Source: an uncultured Lachnospiraceae bacterium
GTDB lineage: Bacteria > Bacillota > Clostridia > Lachnospirales > Lachnospiraceae
DNA: 58,415 nt
Direction of reading: 5' to 3'
Assembly: GCA_947567595.1 (NCBI GenBank)
Contig: CANOMQ010000024.1
Location: forward strand, 1-58,415
Each line of letters begins with the position of its first letter. The first letter of the stretch is position 1. Below the pieces are notes generated by a model. The model was given only the letters and a program-made list of their open reading frames with translations. It did no database searches and had not been told where the DNA came from. Made by a program: the position numbers and the translations under genes. This document shows positions 42,155 to 51,827 of the stretch, one piece after another.

Positions 42155-42931
42155 ATGGAGGAATATACAGGATTTGCGGCGGTGTATGACCGCTTTATGG
42201 ACGAGACGCCCTATGAGGCGTGGTGTGAGACGATTGTGCGCGAGCTAAGGCAGCACGGCATTACGGACGGGCTTGTGCTGGAGCTTGGATGCGGAACAGG
42301 CAGCATGACTGAGCTTCTTGCGGGGCAGGGCTATGACATGATTGGGATTGACTTGTCAGAGGAAATGTTAAACCTTGCAATCGCTAAGCGCGAGCAGTCC
42401 GGGCATGATATTTTGTATCTCAATCAGGATATGCGGGAGTTTGAGCTGTACGGTACGGTGCGCGCGGTGGTCAGCGTGTGTGACAGCATCAACTACCTTC
42501 TTCGGGAAAAAGACATCGTTGCCTGTTTTCGGCTGGTGAACAATTACCTTGACCCGGGCGGGATTTTCCTGTTTGACTTTAACACCAAATATAAATATGA
42601 AACAATCGGTGACGCGACGATTGCGGAAAACAGGGAAGACTGCAGCTTTATATGGGAGAATGATTACGACAAAAAACGGTGCATCAATGCGTATGACCTT
42701 ACCATATTTGTGAGAAACGAAGAAGTTTCTGAACATGGTCAGGAGCTTTTTTTGCGTTTTTCGGAGGAGCATTACCAAAGAGGGTACACGCTTGACGAAA
42801 TGAAGCAGTTTCTCAAAGCGGCAGAACTGGAGTTTGTTACGGCATATGACGCCGATACGCTTTTGGAGATTAAGGACACGAGCGAACGGATTTACTGTAT
42901 CGCAAGGGAAAGGGGCAAAGAGCGATTATGA
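42155..42931 (+). CDS. Class I SAM-dependent methyltransferase
   Basis: 258-aa soluble protein. SAM motif I LVLELGCGTGSMTELL near residue 43 and motif II MIGIDLSEEMLNLA near 67, followed by DMRE, SVCDSINYL and an extra beta-rich insert (NREDCSFIWENDYD) near residues 150-200. The family start MEEYTGFAAVYDRFMDE is common in Firmicutes. The substrate is not predictable. It begins 1 bp after DUF368 and overlaps hslO by 4 bp. Confidence 0.85.
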   Translation: MEEYTGFAAVYDRFMDETPYEAWCETIVRELRQHGITDGLVLELGCGTGSMTELLAGQGYDMIGIDLSEEMLNLAIAKREQSGHDILYLNQDMREFELYGTVRAVVSVCDSINYLLREKDIVACFRLVNNYLDPGGIFLFDFNTKYKYETIGDATIAENREDCSFIWENDYDKKRCINAYDLTIFVRNEEVSEHGQELFLRFSEEHYQRGYTLDEMKQFLKAAELEFVTAYDADTLLEIKDTSERIYCIARERGKERL

Positions 42932-43806
42932 AGGATTACATTGTACGGGCAACTGCGGCAAACGCACAGATACGTGCTTTTGCAGTTACCTCAAAGGAGC
43001 TTGTAGAACAGGCGCGAAAAATCCACAATACCAGTCCGGTGATAACAGCAGGACTTGGCAGGTTTCTTACGGCAGCGGCGATGATGGGCAGTATGCTAAA
43101 GGGAGAAAAAGACGTACTTACCATGCAAATTCATTGTGATGGGCCAGTCAGAGGGCTTACGGTCAACGCCGATTCCCATGCGAACGTAAAGGGCGCGGCA
43201 CTCGAGCCGCAGGTCATGCTGCCCCCGAATGCGCTTGGGAAGCTGGACGTCGGCGGTGCTGTCGGAAACGGAATTTTAAGTGTTATCAAGGATATGGGTT
43301 TAAAAGAACCGTATGTGGGACAAACTCAAATACAGACGGGGGAAATCGCGGAGGATTTGACGTATTATTTCGCAACCTCGGAGCAGGTGCCCTCCGCGGT
43401 CGGTCTTGGCGTGTTAATGGAGAAGGACAACACGGTCAGGCAGGCGGGCGGCTTTATCATACAGCTTATGCCCTTTGCGGAAGATGCGACAATCAATACG
43501 CTTGAGGAAAAATTGAAAACAATGGACACCGTGACCAATCTTCTTGACGCGGGAAACACGCCGGAGCAGCTTTTGGAGTTATTACTGGGCGATTTGGGAC
43601 TGGAAATCAATGATACCATTCCCACGCAGTATTACTGCGATTGCAGCCGTGAGCGCGTGGAGCGGGCAATCATCAGCATTGGCAAAAAGGACATTCAGGA
43701 AATGATAGACGACGCAAAGCCGGTCGAGGTGCGGTGTCAGTTTTGCGATAAGATTTATAACTTTGACATGGAGGACTTAAAGAGGCTGCTAAAGGCGGGA
43801 AAGTAG
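42928..43806 (+). CDS. hslO: Hsp33 redox-regulated chaperonin
   Basis: 292-aa cytosolic holdase chaperone activated by oxidative unfolding. The zinc-binding redox switch is intact: YCDCS near residues 235-239 and CQFC near 270-273. The N-terminal domain has RATAANAQIRAFAVTS, GRFLTAAAMMG and ALEPQVMLPPN. Start and stop overlap the methyltransferase gene (ATGA), so translation is coupled. Confidence 0.95.
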   Translation: MKDYIVRATAANAQIRAFAVTSKELVEQARKIHNTSPVITAGLGRFLTAAAMMGSMLKGEKDVLTMQIHCDGPVRGLTVNADSHANVKGAALEPQVMLPPNALGKLDVGGAVGNGILSVIKDMGLKEPYVGQTQIQTGEIAEDLTYYFATSEQVPSAVGLGVLMEKDNTVRQAGGFIIQLMPFAEDATINTLEEKLKTMDTVTNLLDAGNTPEQLLELLLGDLGLEINDTIPTQYYCDCSRERVERAIISIGKKDIQEMIDDAKPVEVRCQFCDKIYNFDMEDLKRLLKAGK

Positions 43807-43836
43807 GCAGCTCTTTGAAAGGAGCGTGGCGATAAA

Positions 43837-45741
43837 ATGGTTGACGGATTTATCAAGGTGGCGGCAGTCACACCAAAAATTAAGGTGGCAGACACCACAT
43901 ACAATGCGCATGAAATCACAAATCTGATTTTGGAGGCGGACGGCGCGGGCGCAAAAATCATTGTGCTGCCGGAGCTTTGCATTACGGGGTATTCCTGTGG
44001 CGATTTATTTTTGCAGGACAAGCTTTTGCGCGAGGCAAAAAAGGCGCTTTTGGAGATTGCGGAGCGCACAAAGGATACGGACGCGCTCATTTTCGTGGGA
44101 CTTCCGATGGAACAGGAGCAAAAGCTTTATAATGTGGCGGCAGCCCTAAAGGGCGGGGAAATCCTTGCGTTCATTCCAAAGAAAAATATCCCGTCCTATG
44201 GGGAATTTTATGAGGCAAGGCATTTTGCGGCAGGGACAACGCTTTGCAATACGGACATACCGTTTGGAACGGATATTTTGTTTGCGTGTGACAATGTGGA
44301 AGGGTTTGTCGTCGGGTGTGAAATCTGCGAAGATGTGTGGGAGGCTGACACGCCAAGCACGCACCATGCGCTTGCGGGGGCAAATGTCCTTGTCAATCTT
44401 TCCGCAAGCAATGATTTGGTTGGAAAGGATACCTACCGAAAAGAGCTTGTGAAGGCGACAAGCGCAAGGCTTTTGGCGGCATATGTCTATGCGAGCGCAG
44501 GGGACGGCGAATCCACGCAGGACGTCGTGTACAGCGGCCACAATATCATTGCGGAGAACGGCACGGTGCTTGCGGAAAGCGCGCCGTTTTCGACAGGGAT
44601 TTTATATACGGAGATTGACATACAGAAGCTTCGCATGGAGCGCAGGCGCATAACAACCTTTGTGCCGGAGGGGACGCGGTCGTACCTGAGCATTCCATTT
44701 CATTATGAAAAGATACAGGAAACACAGCTTACAAGAACCTTTGACCGCACGCCCTTTGTGCCGACGGACGAACAGACAAAGACAAGGCGGTGTGAACAAA
44801 TTCTTTCCATACAGGCAAACGGCTTAAAAAAGCGCTTGGAGCATACCGGGGCAAAGGCGGCAGTGCTTGGCATTTCCGGCGGACTGGATTCCACGCTTGC
44901 GCTGCTTGTGACCGTGCGGGCGTTTGATATGCTGGGACTGGAACGGGGAGCGATAAAGGCGGTCACAATGCCCTGCTTTGGGACGACGGACAGGACATAT
45001 GACAATGCCTGCAAGCTTGCAAAAACGTGTGGTGCCGAATTAATTGAAGTGGATATAAAGCAGGCAGTGCTGCAGCATTTTGCGGATATTGGACAAAGCG
45101 CGGATAATCATGATGTGACGTATGAGAATGGACAGGCAAGAGAGCGAACGCAAGTTCTTATGGATATAGCCAATCAGACAAACGGTCTCGTGATTGGAAC
45201 GGGCGATATGTCGGAGCTTGCGCTTGGCTGGGCGACCTACAATGGTGACCACATGTCGATGTATGGTGTCAATGCAGGCGTGCCAAAGACGCTTGTGCGT
45301 CATTTGGTGCAGTATTATGCAGACACCTGTAAGCATGAAGAAATGACGTCCATATTGTTAGACGTCATTGATACACCGGTAAGCCCGGAACTTCTGCCGC
45401 CAAGTGACAATGGCACGATTTCCCAAAAAACGGAGGACTTGGTCGGACCGTATGAGCTGCATGATTTCTTCCTATATTATATGCTGCGCTGTGGCTATCC
45501 TCCCTCAAAGGTTTATCGCATTGCAGCAGCGACCTTTAAGGGAGAATATGACACGGATGTCATTTTAAAGTGGCTTAAGACCTTTTACCGGAGATTTTTC
45601 GCGCAGCAGTTCAAGCGTTCCTGTCTTCCCGACGGGCCAAAGGTCGGAAGCGTGGCGCTCTCACCAAGAGGCGATTTACGAATGCCCTCGGACGCGTGTG
45701 CGCGGATTTGGCTTGACGAGTTAGAGCAGATTAATAAATAG
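43837..45741 (+). CDS. nadE: Glutamine-hydrolysing NAD+ synthase
   Basis: 634 aa. The N-terminal nitrilase-fold glutaminase (about 1-290) has the Glu-Lys-Cys triad in LPELCITGY near 43, a PKKNIPSYGEFYE lysine region near 111, and VGCEICEDVW near 160. The C-terminal synthetase (about 325-634) has the PP-loop LGISGGLDSTLAL near 344, then GTGDMSELALGWATYNGDH. It amidates nicotinate adenine dinucleotide using ammonia from glutamine. It has AAAGGAG before the ATG, is last in the hisC run and overlaps the convergent gene by 11 bp. Confidence 0.95.
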   Translation: MVDGFIKVAAVTPKIKVADTTYNAHEITNLILEADGAGAKIIVLPELCITGYSCGDLFLQDKLLREAKKALLEIAERTKDTDALIFVGLPMEQEQKLYNVAAALKGGEILAFIPKKNIPSYGEFYEARHFAAGTTLCNTDIPFGTDILFACDNVEGFVVGCEICEDVWEADTPSTHHALAGANVLVNLSASNDLVGKDTYRKELVKATSARLLAAYVYASAGDGESTQDVVYSGHNIIAENGTVLAESAPFSTGILYTEIDIQKLRMERRRITTFVPEGTRSYLSIPFHYEKIQETQLTRTFDRTPFVPTDEQTKTRRCEQILSIQANGLKKRLEHTGAKAAVLGISGGLDSTLALLVTVRAFDMLGLERGAIKAVTMPCFGTTDRTYDNACKLAKTCGAELIEVDIKQAVLQHFADIGQSADNHDVTYENGQARERTQVLMDIANQTNGLVIGTGDMSELALGWATYNGDHMSMYGVNAGVPKTLVRHLVQYYADTCKHEEMTSILLDVIDTPVSPELLPPSDNGTISQKTEDLVGPYELHDFFLYYMLRCGYPPSKVYRIAAATFKGEYDTDVILKWLKTFYRRFFAQQFKRSCLPDGPKVGSVALSPRGDLRMPSDACARIWLDELEQINK

Positions 45742-46261
45742 TGCTCATGTCAGGCGAATCGGCGTTTTCCGATACGACTGCCTTGTCAAGCGTCGTGGTG
45801 ATTGCCTGCATTAAAAGCATGGAGGTATAGCGGTTTTCGTCGGTATAATTAATTCCCTCAAGGCTTTGGTTTTCCAAAATGCTTGCTGAAAGCTCATCTA
45901 AGGTCGGCTGCATGAGCGGATAGAGTGTTGAAACCGACTCGTCAAGATTTAAGAGCGTGATGGAATTAATGTGGTTCTCATCTACGGTGATTTGCAGCTC
46001 TACGTTCGCATTGCCAAGCTTAATCGCACTGCAGTAAACGCCGGGAACGTATTGAGACAAGGAGGCTTCGCCGGCGTTTGTCGGCTGTGTGTCCTCGGGT
46101 TGTGTTTCTGCCTGCGGCTCCTTGCTCTCCGCGGCAGCTTTCTTTTGCGGAACAAAAAGTGACACGGCTGTCATTATTATAAGTACACTTATCACAATAA
46201 GCACAAGTGCATAAACTAATTCCTTTGAACGAAGGACGACGATTTTTGTTTGAGAGCTCAT
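45731..46261 (-). CDS. Membrane-anchored protein resembling an FMN-binding domain
   Basis: 176 aa with one membrane segment (YALVLIVISVLIIMTAVSLFV, residues about 17-37; quoted here as YALVLIVISVLIIMTAV), a Glu/Gln/Pro-rich linker and a C-terminal domain: VPGVYCSAIKLGNANVELQI, VDENHINSITLLNLDES, then RYTSMLLMQAITTTLDKA. The pattern of G.Y, tandem strands and a final helix fits FMN_bind domains, but the SGAT flavin-threonine motif is missing (YTDENRYTS instead). It may be a structural relative. It faces away from glnA and converges on nadE. Confidence 0.6.
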   Translation of the reverse strand: MSSQTKIVVLRSKELVYALVLIVISVLIIMTAVSLFVPQKKAAAESKEPQAETQPEDTQPTNAGEASLSQYVPGVYCSAIKLGNANVELQITVDENHINSITLLNLDESVSTLYPLMQPTLDELSASILENQSLEGINYTDENRYTSMLLMQAITTTLDKAVVSENADSPDMSTIY

Positions 46262-46349
46262 AAGCAGGACTCCGTTTCATTCTTTTTTATAAGGTATGAG
46301 ACAGGAGAGCGGTTTATGCATAAATGATTGTAGGAAAAGGAGATGGAAT

Positions 46350-47684
46350 ATGGCAAAGTATACAAAACAGGATATTATCAATATGGTCGAGGAGGAGGAC
46401 GTGGAGTTTATCCGCCTTCAGTTCACGGATATTGAGGGAAATTTTAAAAATGTGGCAATTACGGCGGGGCAGCTTGAAAAGGCGCTGAACAATGACTGCA
46501 TGTTTGACTGCTCGCTTGTGGAGGGAATGCTTCCTACGGACAATGCGGATATGTTTCTCTATCCCGATTTGGATACGTTTACCATTTTCCCGTGGAGACC
46601 GCAGCAGGGGAAGGTGGCACGCTTTATCTGCGATGTGTACCGTGCAGACCGTACGCCTTTTGAGGGGGACTGCCGCTACATATTAAAGAAAGCGATTAAA
46701 CAGGCTGCCGATATGGGGTATACGTTTGAGGTAGGACCGGAGTGCGAATTTTTCCTGTTCAATGCGGACGAAAATGGCAGACCGACGACAAACACCGACG
46801 AGCAGGCAGGATTTTTTGACATGGGGCCGCTTGACAATGGGGAAAACGCAAGAAGGGACATTGTGCTGACCTTAGAGGATATGGGCTTTGACGTGGAGGC
46901 AAGCCATCACGAGAAGGCGCCCTCACAGCATGAGGTGGATTTCCGCTACGACGAGGCATTGACCACGGCAGACAATATCATGACCTTCAAGCTTGCGGTC
47001 AAAACCATCGCAAAGCGTTACGGACTGCACGCGACCTTTATGCCAAAGCCAAGAAAGGAATTCTGCGGCTCGGGAATGCACATCAATATGTCGCTGACAA
47101 AGAACGGAAGAAACGTGTTCCATGATTTGGGCGGAAAAAACAAGCTCAGTAAGGAAGCCTATTATTTCATTGGCGGACTAATGAAGCATGTCAAGGGAAT
47201 TTGTGCGGTGACCAATCCGCTGGTCAATTCCTACAAACGCTTAAAGCCGGGCTTTGAGGCGCCTGTTTATATTGCGTGGAGCACGGTTGGCGCAAATCCG
47301 CTGATTCGCATTCCGAATATCCGGGGAGAGCATACGAGAATCGAGCTTAGAAGCCCCGACCCTTCCGCAAATCCCTATCTTGCGATTGCCGCCTGTCTGA
47401 TGGCAGGTCTTGACGGGATTAAGAATAAAATTGAGCCGGAAATGGAAGAAGTGCGTGACAATATCAACCGCATTTCAGAAGAGGAGGCAGGAAAGCGCGG
47501 TATTGAGACGCTTCCGACAGACCTGCTGCAGGCGTGCGAGGAGATGAAAAAGGATGCTCTTTTACGTGATTTGCTTGAAGAACGCGTGTTTGAACAATAC
47601 TACGAGTCCAAAATTGCGGCATGGAAGGAGTATGACGCGCAGGTGACACCGTGGGAAATCGCGTCGTATCTTTATAAAATTTAG
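46350..47684 (+). CDS. glnA: Glutamine synthetase (type I)
   Basis: 444-aa dodecameric enzyme making glutamine from glutamate, ammonia and ATP. Signatures: FIRLQFTDIEGNFKNVAIT at the N-terminus, the DCSLVEGM region, EVGPECEFFLF near residue 130, HHEKAPSQHEVDF near 190, TFMPKP near 230 and GSGMHINMSL near 244. The length fits the GSI-alpha form lacking the adenylylation loop found in enteric enzymes. ATG 46350 follows AAAGGAG. It precedes an ANTAR-domain regulator by 40 bp, a known Clostridia pairing. Confidence 0.95.
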   Translation: MAKYTKQDIINMVEEEDVEFIRLQFTDIEGNFKNVAITAGQLEKALNNDCMFDCSLVEGMLPTDNADMFLYPDLDTFTIFPWRPQQGKVARFICDVYRADRTPFEGDCRYILKKAIKQAADMGYTFEVGPECEFFLFNADENGRPTTNTDEQAGFFDMGPLDNGENARRDIVLTLEDMGFDVEASHHEKAPSQHEVDFRYDEALTTADNIMTFKLAVKTIAKRYGLHATFMPKPRKEFCGSGMHINMSLTKNGRNVFHDLGGKNKLSKEAYYFIGGLMKHVKGICAVTNPLVNSYKRLKPGFEAPVYIAWSTVGANPLIRIPNIRGEHTRIELRSPDPSANPYLAIAACLMAGLDGIKNKIEPEMEEVRDNINRISEEEAGKRGIETLPTDLLQACEEMKKDALLRDLLEERVFEQYYESKIAAWKEYDAQVTPWEIASYLYKI

Positions 47685-47724
47685 GACACCTTGGATAACG
47701 TTTGTGTGAATTGGAGGTGTACCT

Positions 47725-48267
47725 TTGACAAATATAATCGTGGCTTTTGCCAAAATAGAGGAGGCAAAGAGTGTCAAGAACATTTTAGTCAAGAATGGCT
47801 TTAGCGTGACTGCGGTCTGTACCTCTGGCGCGCAGGCGCTTAGCTTTGCCGATGAGTTCCACTATGGCGTGATTATCGCGGGCTTCCGGCTTACGGACAT
47901 GATTTGCGTGGAGCTTAAAAACAGCATTCCGGCAGGCTTTGAGCTGTTGGTGATGGCGCCGCAGCGGCTTTTGGCAGATGTGTCCGGGACTGGTATCATG
48001 GGACTTGCAATGCCGCTGAAGGTACATGAGCTTGTGAGTACGGTGGGCATGATGTCGCAGGAGATTATCCGGCGAAAGAAAAAGCAGAGGGAAATGCCAA
48101 GGGTGCGCAATGCGGAAGATGAGGCAGTCATAGAGAGCGCGAAGCTGCTTTTGATGGAACGAAATAAAATGACGGAGGACGAAGCGCACCGTTATCTTTT
48201 GAAGCGCAGCATGGACAACAGCATCAGCCTTGTGGAGACGGCGCAGATGCTGCTGGCGCTGGGATAA
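47725..48267 (+). CDS. ANTAR-domain RNA-binding regulator with degenerate receiver
   Basis: 180 aa beginning with TTG after GGAGGT. The N-terminal 110 residues fold like a response-regulator receiver (TNIIVAFAKIEEAKSVKNIL, then YGVIIAGFRLTD) but the acidic pocket and phospho-accepting Asp are absent, so phosphorylation control is unlikely. The C-terminal ANTAR helices read ESAKLLLMERNKMTEDEAHR, then YLLKRSMDNSISLVETA. ANTAR proteins bind paired hexaloop hairpins in mRNA and prevent termination. Adjacent to glnA, it probably links to nitrogen control. I found no clear twin-hexaloop target in this window. Confidence 0.87.
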   Translation: MTNIIVAFAKIEEAKSVKNILVKNGFSVTAVCTSGAQALSFADEFHYGVIIAGFRLTDMICVELKNSIPAGFELLVMAPQRLLADVSGTGIMGLAMPLKVHELVSTVGMMSQEIIRRKKKQREMPRVRNAEDEAVIESAKLLLMERNKMTEDEAHRYLLKRSMDNSISLVETAQMLLALG

Positions 48268-48286
48268 GACGAATGGGGGACTAATT

Positions 48287-49138
48287 ATGAAATTTACAAA
48301 GATGCATGGTTGTGGGAATGATTATGTGTATATCAACGGCATACAGGAACAGGTTGCGCCTGACAAAAAGCCGGAGCTTGTGCGAAGGCTGAGCGACAGG
48401 CATTTTGGGATTGGCGGCGACGGCGTGATTTTTATCAATCAGGGCAAAACCGCGGAATTTGAGATGGAGATGTACAACGCGGACGGCAGCCGCGCGCAGA
48501 TGTGCGGCAACGGTATCCGCTGTGTGGCAAAATATGTTTACGACTATGGGCTTACGGATAAGACCAGTATCACAATCGAAAGCTTTGGCAGTGTGAAATA
48601 TTTAGAGCTTAGCGTGGGCGCGGACAATAAGGTGGAGCGCGTGCGTGTCAATATGGGCGCGCCGATTTTAAAGGCAGCCGACGTGCCCGTGCGCTCGGAC
48701 AATGAACGGGTGGTCGATGAGGAGATTATTGTACAGGACAAGGCTTACAAAATGACCTGTGTTTCGATGGGAAATCCGCACGCCGTTGTATTTGTGGAAA
48801 ATATCGCGGATATGCGTGATTTTGATTTGGAGAGTGTGGGGCCGTATTTTGAACATCACGAGCGCTTTCCGGAGCGGACAAACACGGAGTTTGTGCGTGT
48901 GATTGACAAAAATAACGTGCAGATGCGCGTGTGGGAGCGTGGTACAGGCGAGACGCTTGCCTGTGGTACGGGGTGCTGCGCGACAGCGGTTGCAGCGGTA
49001 CTGAACGGACTGACGGACACGTGCGTCAATGTGCATGTTCTGGGCGGTGTGATTACGTGCGAGTGGGACAGGGAAAACAATACGGTTTATATGACGGGAC
49101 CTGCCGCGACCGTTTTTGACGGCGAAGTCGAAGTATAG
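48287..49138 (+). CDS. dapF: Diaminopimelate epimerase
   Basis: 283-aa cytosolic enzyme converting L,L- to meso-diaminopimelate for lysine and peptidoglycan. Both catalytic cysteines are present: MCGNGIRC near residue 72 and ACGTGCCATAVAA near 224. The start KFTKMHGCGNDYVYIN is diagnostic. ATG 48287 follows GGGGGA; an upstream codon at 48230 overlaps the ANTAR gene. It lies 19 bp after that gene and 9 bp before the MBOAT gene. Confidence 0.95.
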   Translation: MKFTKMHGCGNDYVYINGIQEQVAPDKKPELVRRLSDRHFGIGGDGVIFINQGKTAEFEMEMYNADGSRAQMCGNGIRCVAKYVYDYGLTDKTSITIESFGSVKYLELSVGADNKVERVRVNMGAPILKAADVPVRSDNERVVDEEIIVQDKAYKMTCVSMGNPHAVVFVENIADMRDFDLESVGPYFEHHERFPERTNTEFVRVIDKNNVQMRVWERGTGETLACGTGCCATAVAAVLNGLTDTCVNVHVLGGVITCEWDRENNTVYMTGPAATVFDGEVEV

Positions 49139-49147
49139 GAGGACAAA

Positions 49148-50557
49148 ATGCTTTTTCCAAGTGAGGTTTTTTTATTTGTATTTTTGCCAGTCGTGCTTGT
49201 GGTCTACTATGTGCTGCTTCGCAGGACGAAAACACTCAAAAACGTATTTTTGCTGCTTGCGAGCCTCTTTTTCTACGCATGGGGCGAGCCGGTCTATGTA
49301 AATTTGATGATTGGAAGCATTTTGTTTAACTGGCTGATGGGGATTTTGGTAGACCGCTTCCGTGGAAAAAAATGGCTATCCGTACTGTTGTTCGTTCTCT
49401 TGGTGGCAGTGAACATCGGCGTACTCGGGTGGTACAAATACAGTGAATTTACGGTATTGCAGATTAACCGTTTCCTGCATACCAGCATTCCGGTTCCGAT
49501 TGTCCCGCTGCCGATTGGGATTTCCTTCTTTACCTTTCAGGCAATGTCCTATGTGATTGACGTGTACAGGCAGCGCGGGAAGGTGCAGAAAAATCCGCTC
49601 AATGTCGGACTTTATATTTCCCTTTTCCCGCAGCTTATCGCCGGACCGATTGTGCGGTATGAGACGATTGCGGAACAGATTGAGCATAGGGTGGAGAATT
49701 TTACGGACTTTTCGGCGGGCGTTACGCGCTTTTGCGTGGGACTTGCCAAAAAGGTGCTGATTGCAAACAACATGGCGCTGGTTGCCGACAATGCGTTTGG
49801 GCTGATTATCAGCGGTGAATTTCAAGGCTCTGTAGGAATGGCGTGGCTTGGGGCAATTGCCTATACCTTTCAGATTTTCTTTGACTTTTCGGGATATTCC
49901 GACATGGCAATCGGGTTAGGGCAGATGTTTGGGTTCCACTTTGAGGAAAACTTCCGTTATCCTTATATTTCCAAGACGGTATCGGAGTTTTGGAGACGCT
50001 GGCATATTTCCATGCAGACATGGTTTCGGGATTATGTATACTTCCCGCTTGGGGGAAGCCGCGTGTCGGTTCCAAGGAATGTCTTCAACCTGTTTGTGGT
50101 ATGGCTCTTGACGGGTATCTGGCATGGGGCGAACTGGACGTTTATCGCATGGGGACTGATGTACTTTGTGATACTTACCTTTGAGAAGCTTACCGGGCTT
50201 TCCAAGAAGGAATACTGGTGGGGACACATATATACCATGCTGCTTGTCATCATCGGCTGGGTGATTTTCCGCTCGACCGGAATGGGGAATGCCTTCCTCT
50301 ATATCAAGGCGATGTTTGGAATTGGCGCAAAGGGCTTGATTGACAAGGCGGTGTGGGCATATATCGCGCAGAACTGGATATACTTTATTTTTGCAATCAT
50401 AGGAAGTGTGCCGCTTATGCCGTGGATTGACAAAAAGCTTGGGACAAACAGGGTATGGCAGACCGTTTATGCCGTGGGACTTGTGGTCTGCCTTGTTGTC
50501 AGTGTCTCGTTTATCAGCAATAATGCGTATAATCCGTTTATTTACTTTAATTTTTAA
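49148..50557 (+). CDS. MBOAT family O-acyltransferase (AlgI/DltB-like)
   Basis: 469-aa polytopic membrane protein. VFLLLASLFFYAWGEPVYV, GISFFTFQAMSYVIDVYRG-like, LFPQLIAGPIVRYETI, FRYPYISKTVSEFWRRWHIS and the catalytic-histidine motif LTGIWHGANWTFIAWG near residue 320 are standard for AlgI/DltB/PatA-type enzymes. It would move an acyl (usually acetyl) group across the membrane for attachment to a surface polymer. The next gene encodes the usual extracytoplasmic DHHW/AlgJ-like partner. Confidence 0.92.
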   Translation: MLFPSEVFLFVFLPVVLVVYYVLLRRTKTLKNVFLLLASLFFYAWGEPVYVNLMIGSILFNWLMGILVDRFRGKKWLSVLLFVLLVAVNIGVLGWYKYSEFTVLQINRFLHTSIPVPIVPLPIGISFFTFQAMSYVIDVYRQRGKVQKNPLNVGLYISLFPQLIAGPIVRYETIAEQIEHRVENFTDFSAGVTRFCVGLAKKVLIANNMALVADNAFGLIISGEFQGSVGMAWLGAIAYTFQIFFDFSGYSDMAIGLGQMFGFHFEENFRYPYISKTVSEFWRRWHISMQTWFRDYVYFPLGGSRVSVPRNVFNLFVVWLLTGIWHGANWTFIAWGLMYFVILTFEKLTGLSKKEYWWGHIYTMLLVIIGWVIFRSTGMGNAFLYIKAMFGIGAKGLIDKAVWAYIAQNWIYFIFAIIGSVPLMPWIDKKLGTNRVWQTVYAVGLVVCLVVSVSFISNNAYNPFIYFNF

Positions 50558-50631
50558 CGGCTTGACGGCGGGCGGATTGTGTTGGGATTTTTGAAGTGGA
50601 ATTTGGCGTATGCGCACAGATGGGAGCAAAT

Positions 50632-51771
50632 ATGAAGAACAAAGATAAATGGATTGCGATTGCTTTTCTGATTTTTATCCTTGTCATACCGGCGGTGACG
50701 GTGGTGCGGAACCTGTTTTGGCAGTCAGAACAGCAGCTTAGTGATGAGGAAAAAGCAATTCTTGAGAACAACGGAACGAATGCGGAGGATAACGGGGAAC
50801 AGGAAAGCGAGACGCAGACCGACGCGGCAGCGCAGCCTGCCCCGGCAGACGAGCCTGCGTTTGTGAAGCTGCAAAATAAAATCAATTATTTTACGGACGG
50901 TCTTTTTGGCAGGACAAGGCTGATTGCGTTTAATGCGGAGCTGACATCGCTGCTTACAGGCGGCACGTATATTGAATCGACGCAGGTGCTTATGGGAAAG
51001 AACAATATGCTGTTTTACAAGACAGAGCTTGACGGGCACCCGCCGATATGGGATTACATGGGAATTGACCATTTCACGACACAGCAGCTTGAGACCATTG
51101 CGGCGAACCTTGTAGCGACAAAGGCGCACCTCGAATCAAAGGGAATGGAATTTTACGTGATGTGTATGCCAAACAAGGAGATTGTGTACGAGGAAAATAT
51201 GCCGGACACGATTGCGCGGGTAAGCGAGGTGTCGCGGGGCGTCCAGCTTGCACAGTACATGGCGGAAAACACGGACGTGACGTTTGTCTATCCAAAGGAC
51301 GCGCTGATTGAGAACAAGAAGGACGCGCAGATATATTATCTGACAGATACACACTGCAATCAGAAGGGCTCTTTTGTGGCAATGCAGGCGTTTTTCGAGG
51401 AGGTATACGGAACGCATTCCGGGCTTGACGACGTGGTGTTTGAGACGGGTGCGACGGATTATGTGGGCGACCTTGCGTATATCGCGGGGCTTGCGGACAA
51501 GTTTAACATTGATACCGTGTACGCCTTTCAGAGGGCGTCAGCGGACAAGGCGCAGTATCATGATCAGGTGCTCTTGTTTGTGGGCGACTCCTTTGGCGGC
51601 TTTTTGTCAGCGGTATGCAAGGGATATTATAAGGAAGTCCACTGGGAACACCCCGACAAATTTGAGTACGGAATGTATGAGGAATATCAGCCGGACGTCG
51701 TGATTTTTGAGCGTGCCGAGCGCTACTGCCATGAGTTTGACAAACCGATTTTAATCAATGCATATGAATAG
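50632..51771 (+). CDS. DHHW/AlgX-like extracytoplasmic acyl-transfer protein
   Basis: 379 aa. One N-terminal membrane anchor (DKWIAIAFLIFILVIPAVTV), an acidic Glu/Gln/Ala-rich linker near residues 45-80, then an SGNH-like domain. STQVLMGKNNMLFYKTELDG, MPNKEIVYEE, LTDTHCNQKGSFVAM (in place of DHHW/DTHW) and the serine motif FVGDSFGG near 318 mark the family. It should receive the acyl group from the MBOAT protein and transfer it to a polysaccharide outside the cell. ATG 50632 follows GGGAG. Confidence 0.85.
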   Translation: MKNKDKWIAIAFLIFILVIPAVTVVRNLFWQSEQQLSDEEKAILENNGTNAEDNGEQESETQTDAAAQPAPADEPAFVKLQNKINYFTDGLFGRTRLIAFNAELTSLLTGGTYIESTQVLMGKNNMLFYKTELDGHPPIWDYMGIDHFTTQQLETIAANLVATKAHLESKGMEFYVMCMPNKEIVYEENMPDTIARVSEVSRGVQLAQYMAENTDVTFVYPKDALIENKKDAQIYYLTDTHCNQKGSFVAMQAFFEEVYGTHSGLDDVVFETGATDYVGDLAYIAGLADKFNIDTVYAFQRASADKAQYHDQVLLFVGDSFGGFLSAVCKGYYKEVHWEHPDKFEYGMYEEYQPDVVIFERAERYCHEFDKPILINAYE

Positions 51772-51794
51772 TGCGGACTTAAAGCGCAAAAAGC

Positions 51795-51827
51795 AAGAGA
51801 GTGTAAAAGGCTACACTCTCTTTTTTT
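51795..51827. terminator. Bidirectional terminator between the DHHW gene and the minus-strand gene
   Basis: AAGAGAGTGTA (51795-51805) pairs with TACACTCTCTT (51812-51822), followed by a T7 run for the plus strand. The minus-strand stop codon lies at the foot of the loop (51811-51813). Confidence 0.9.
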
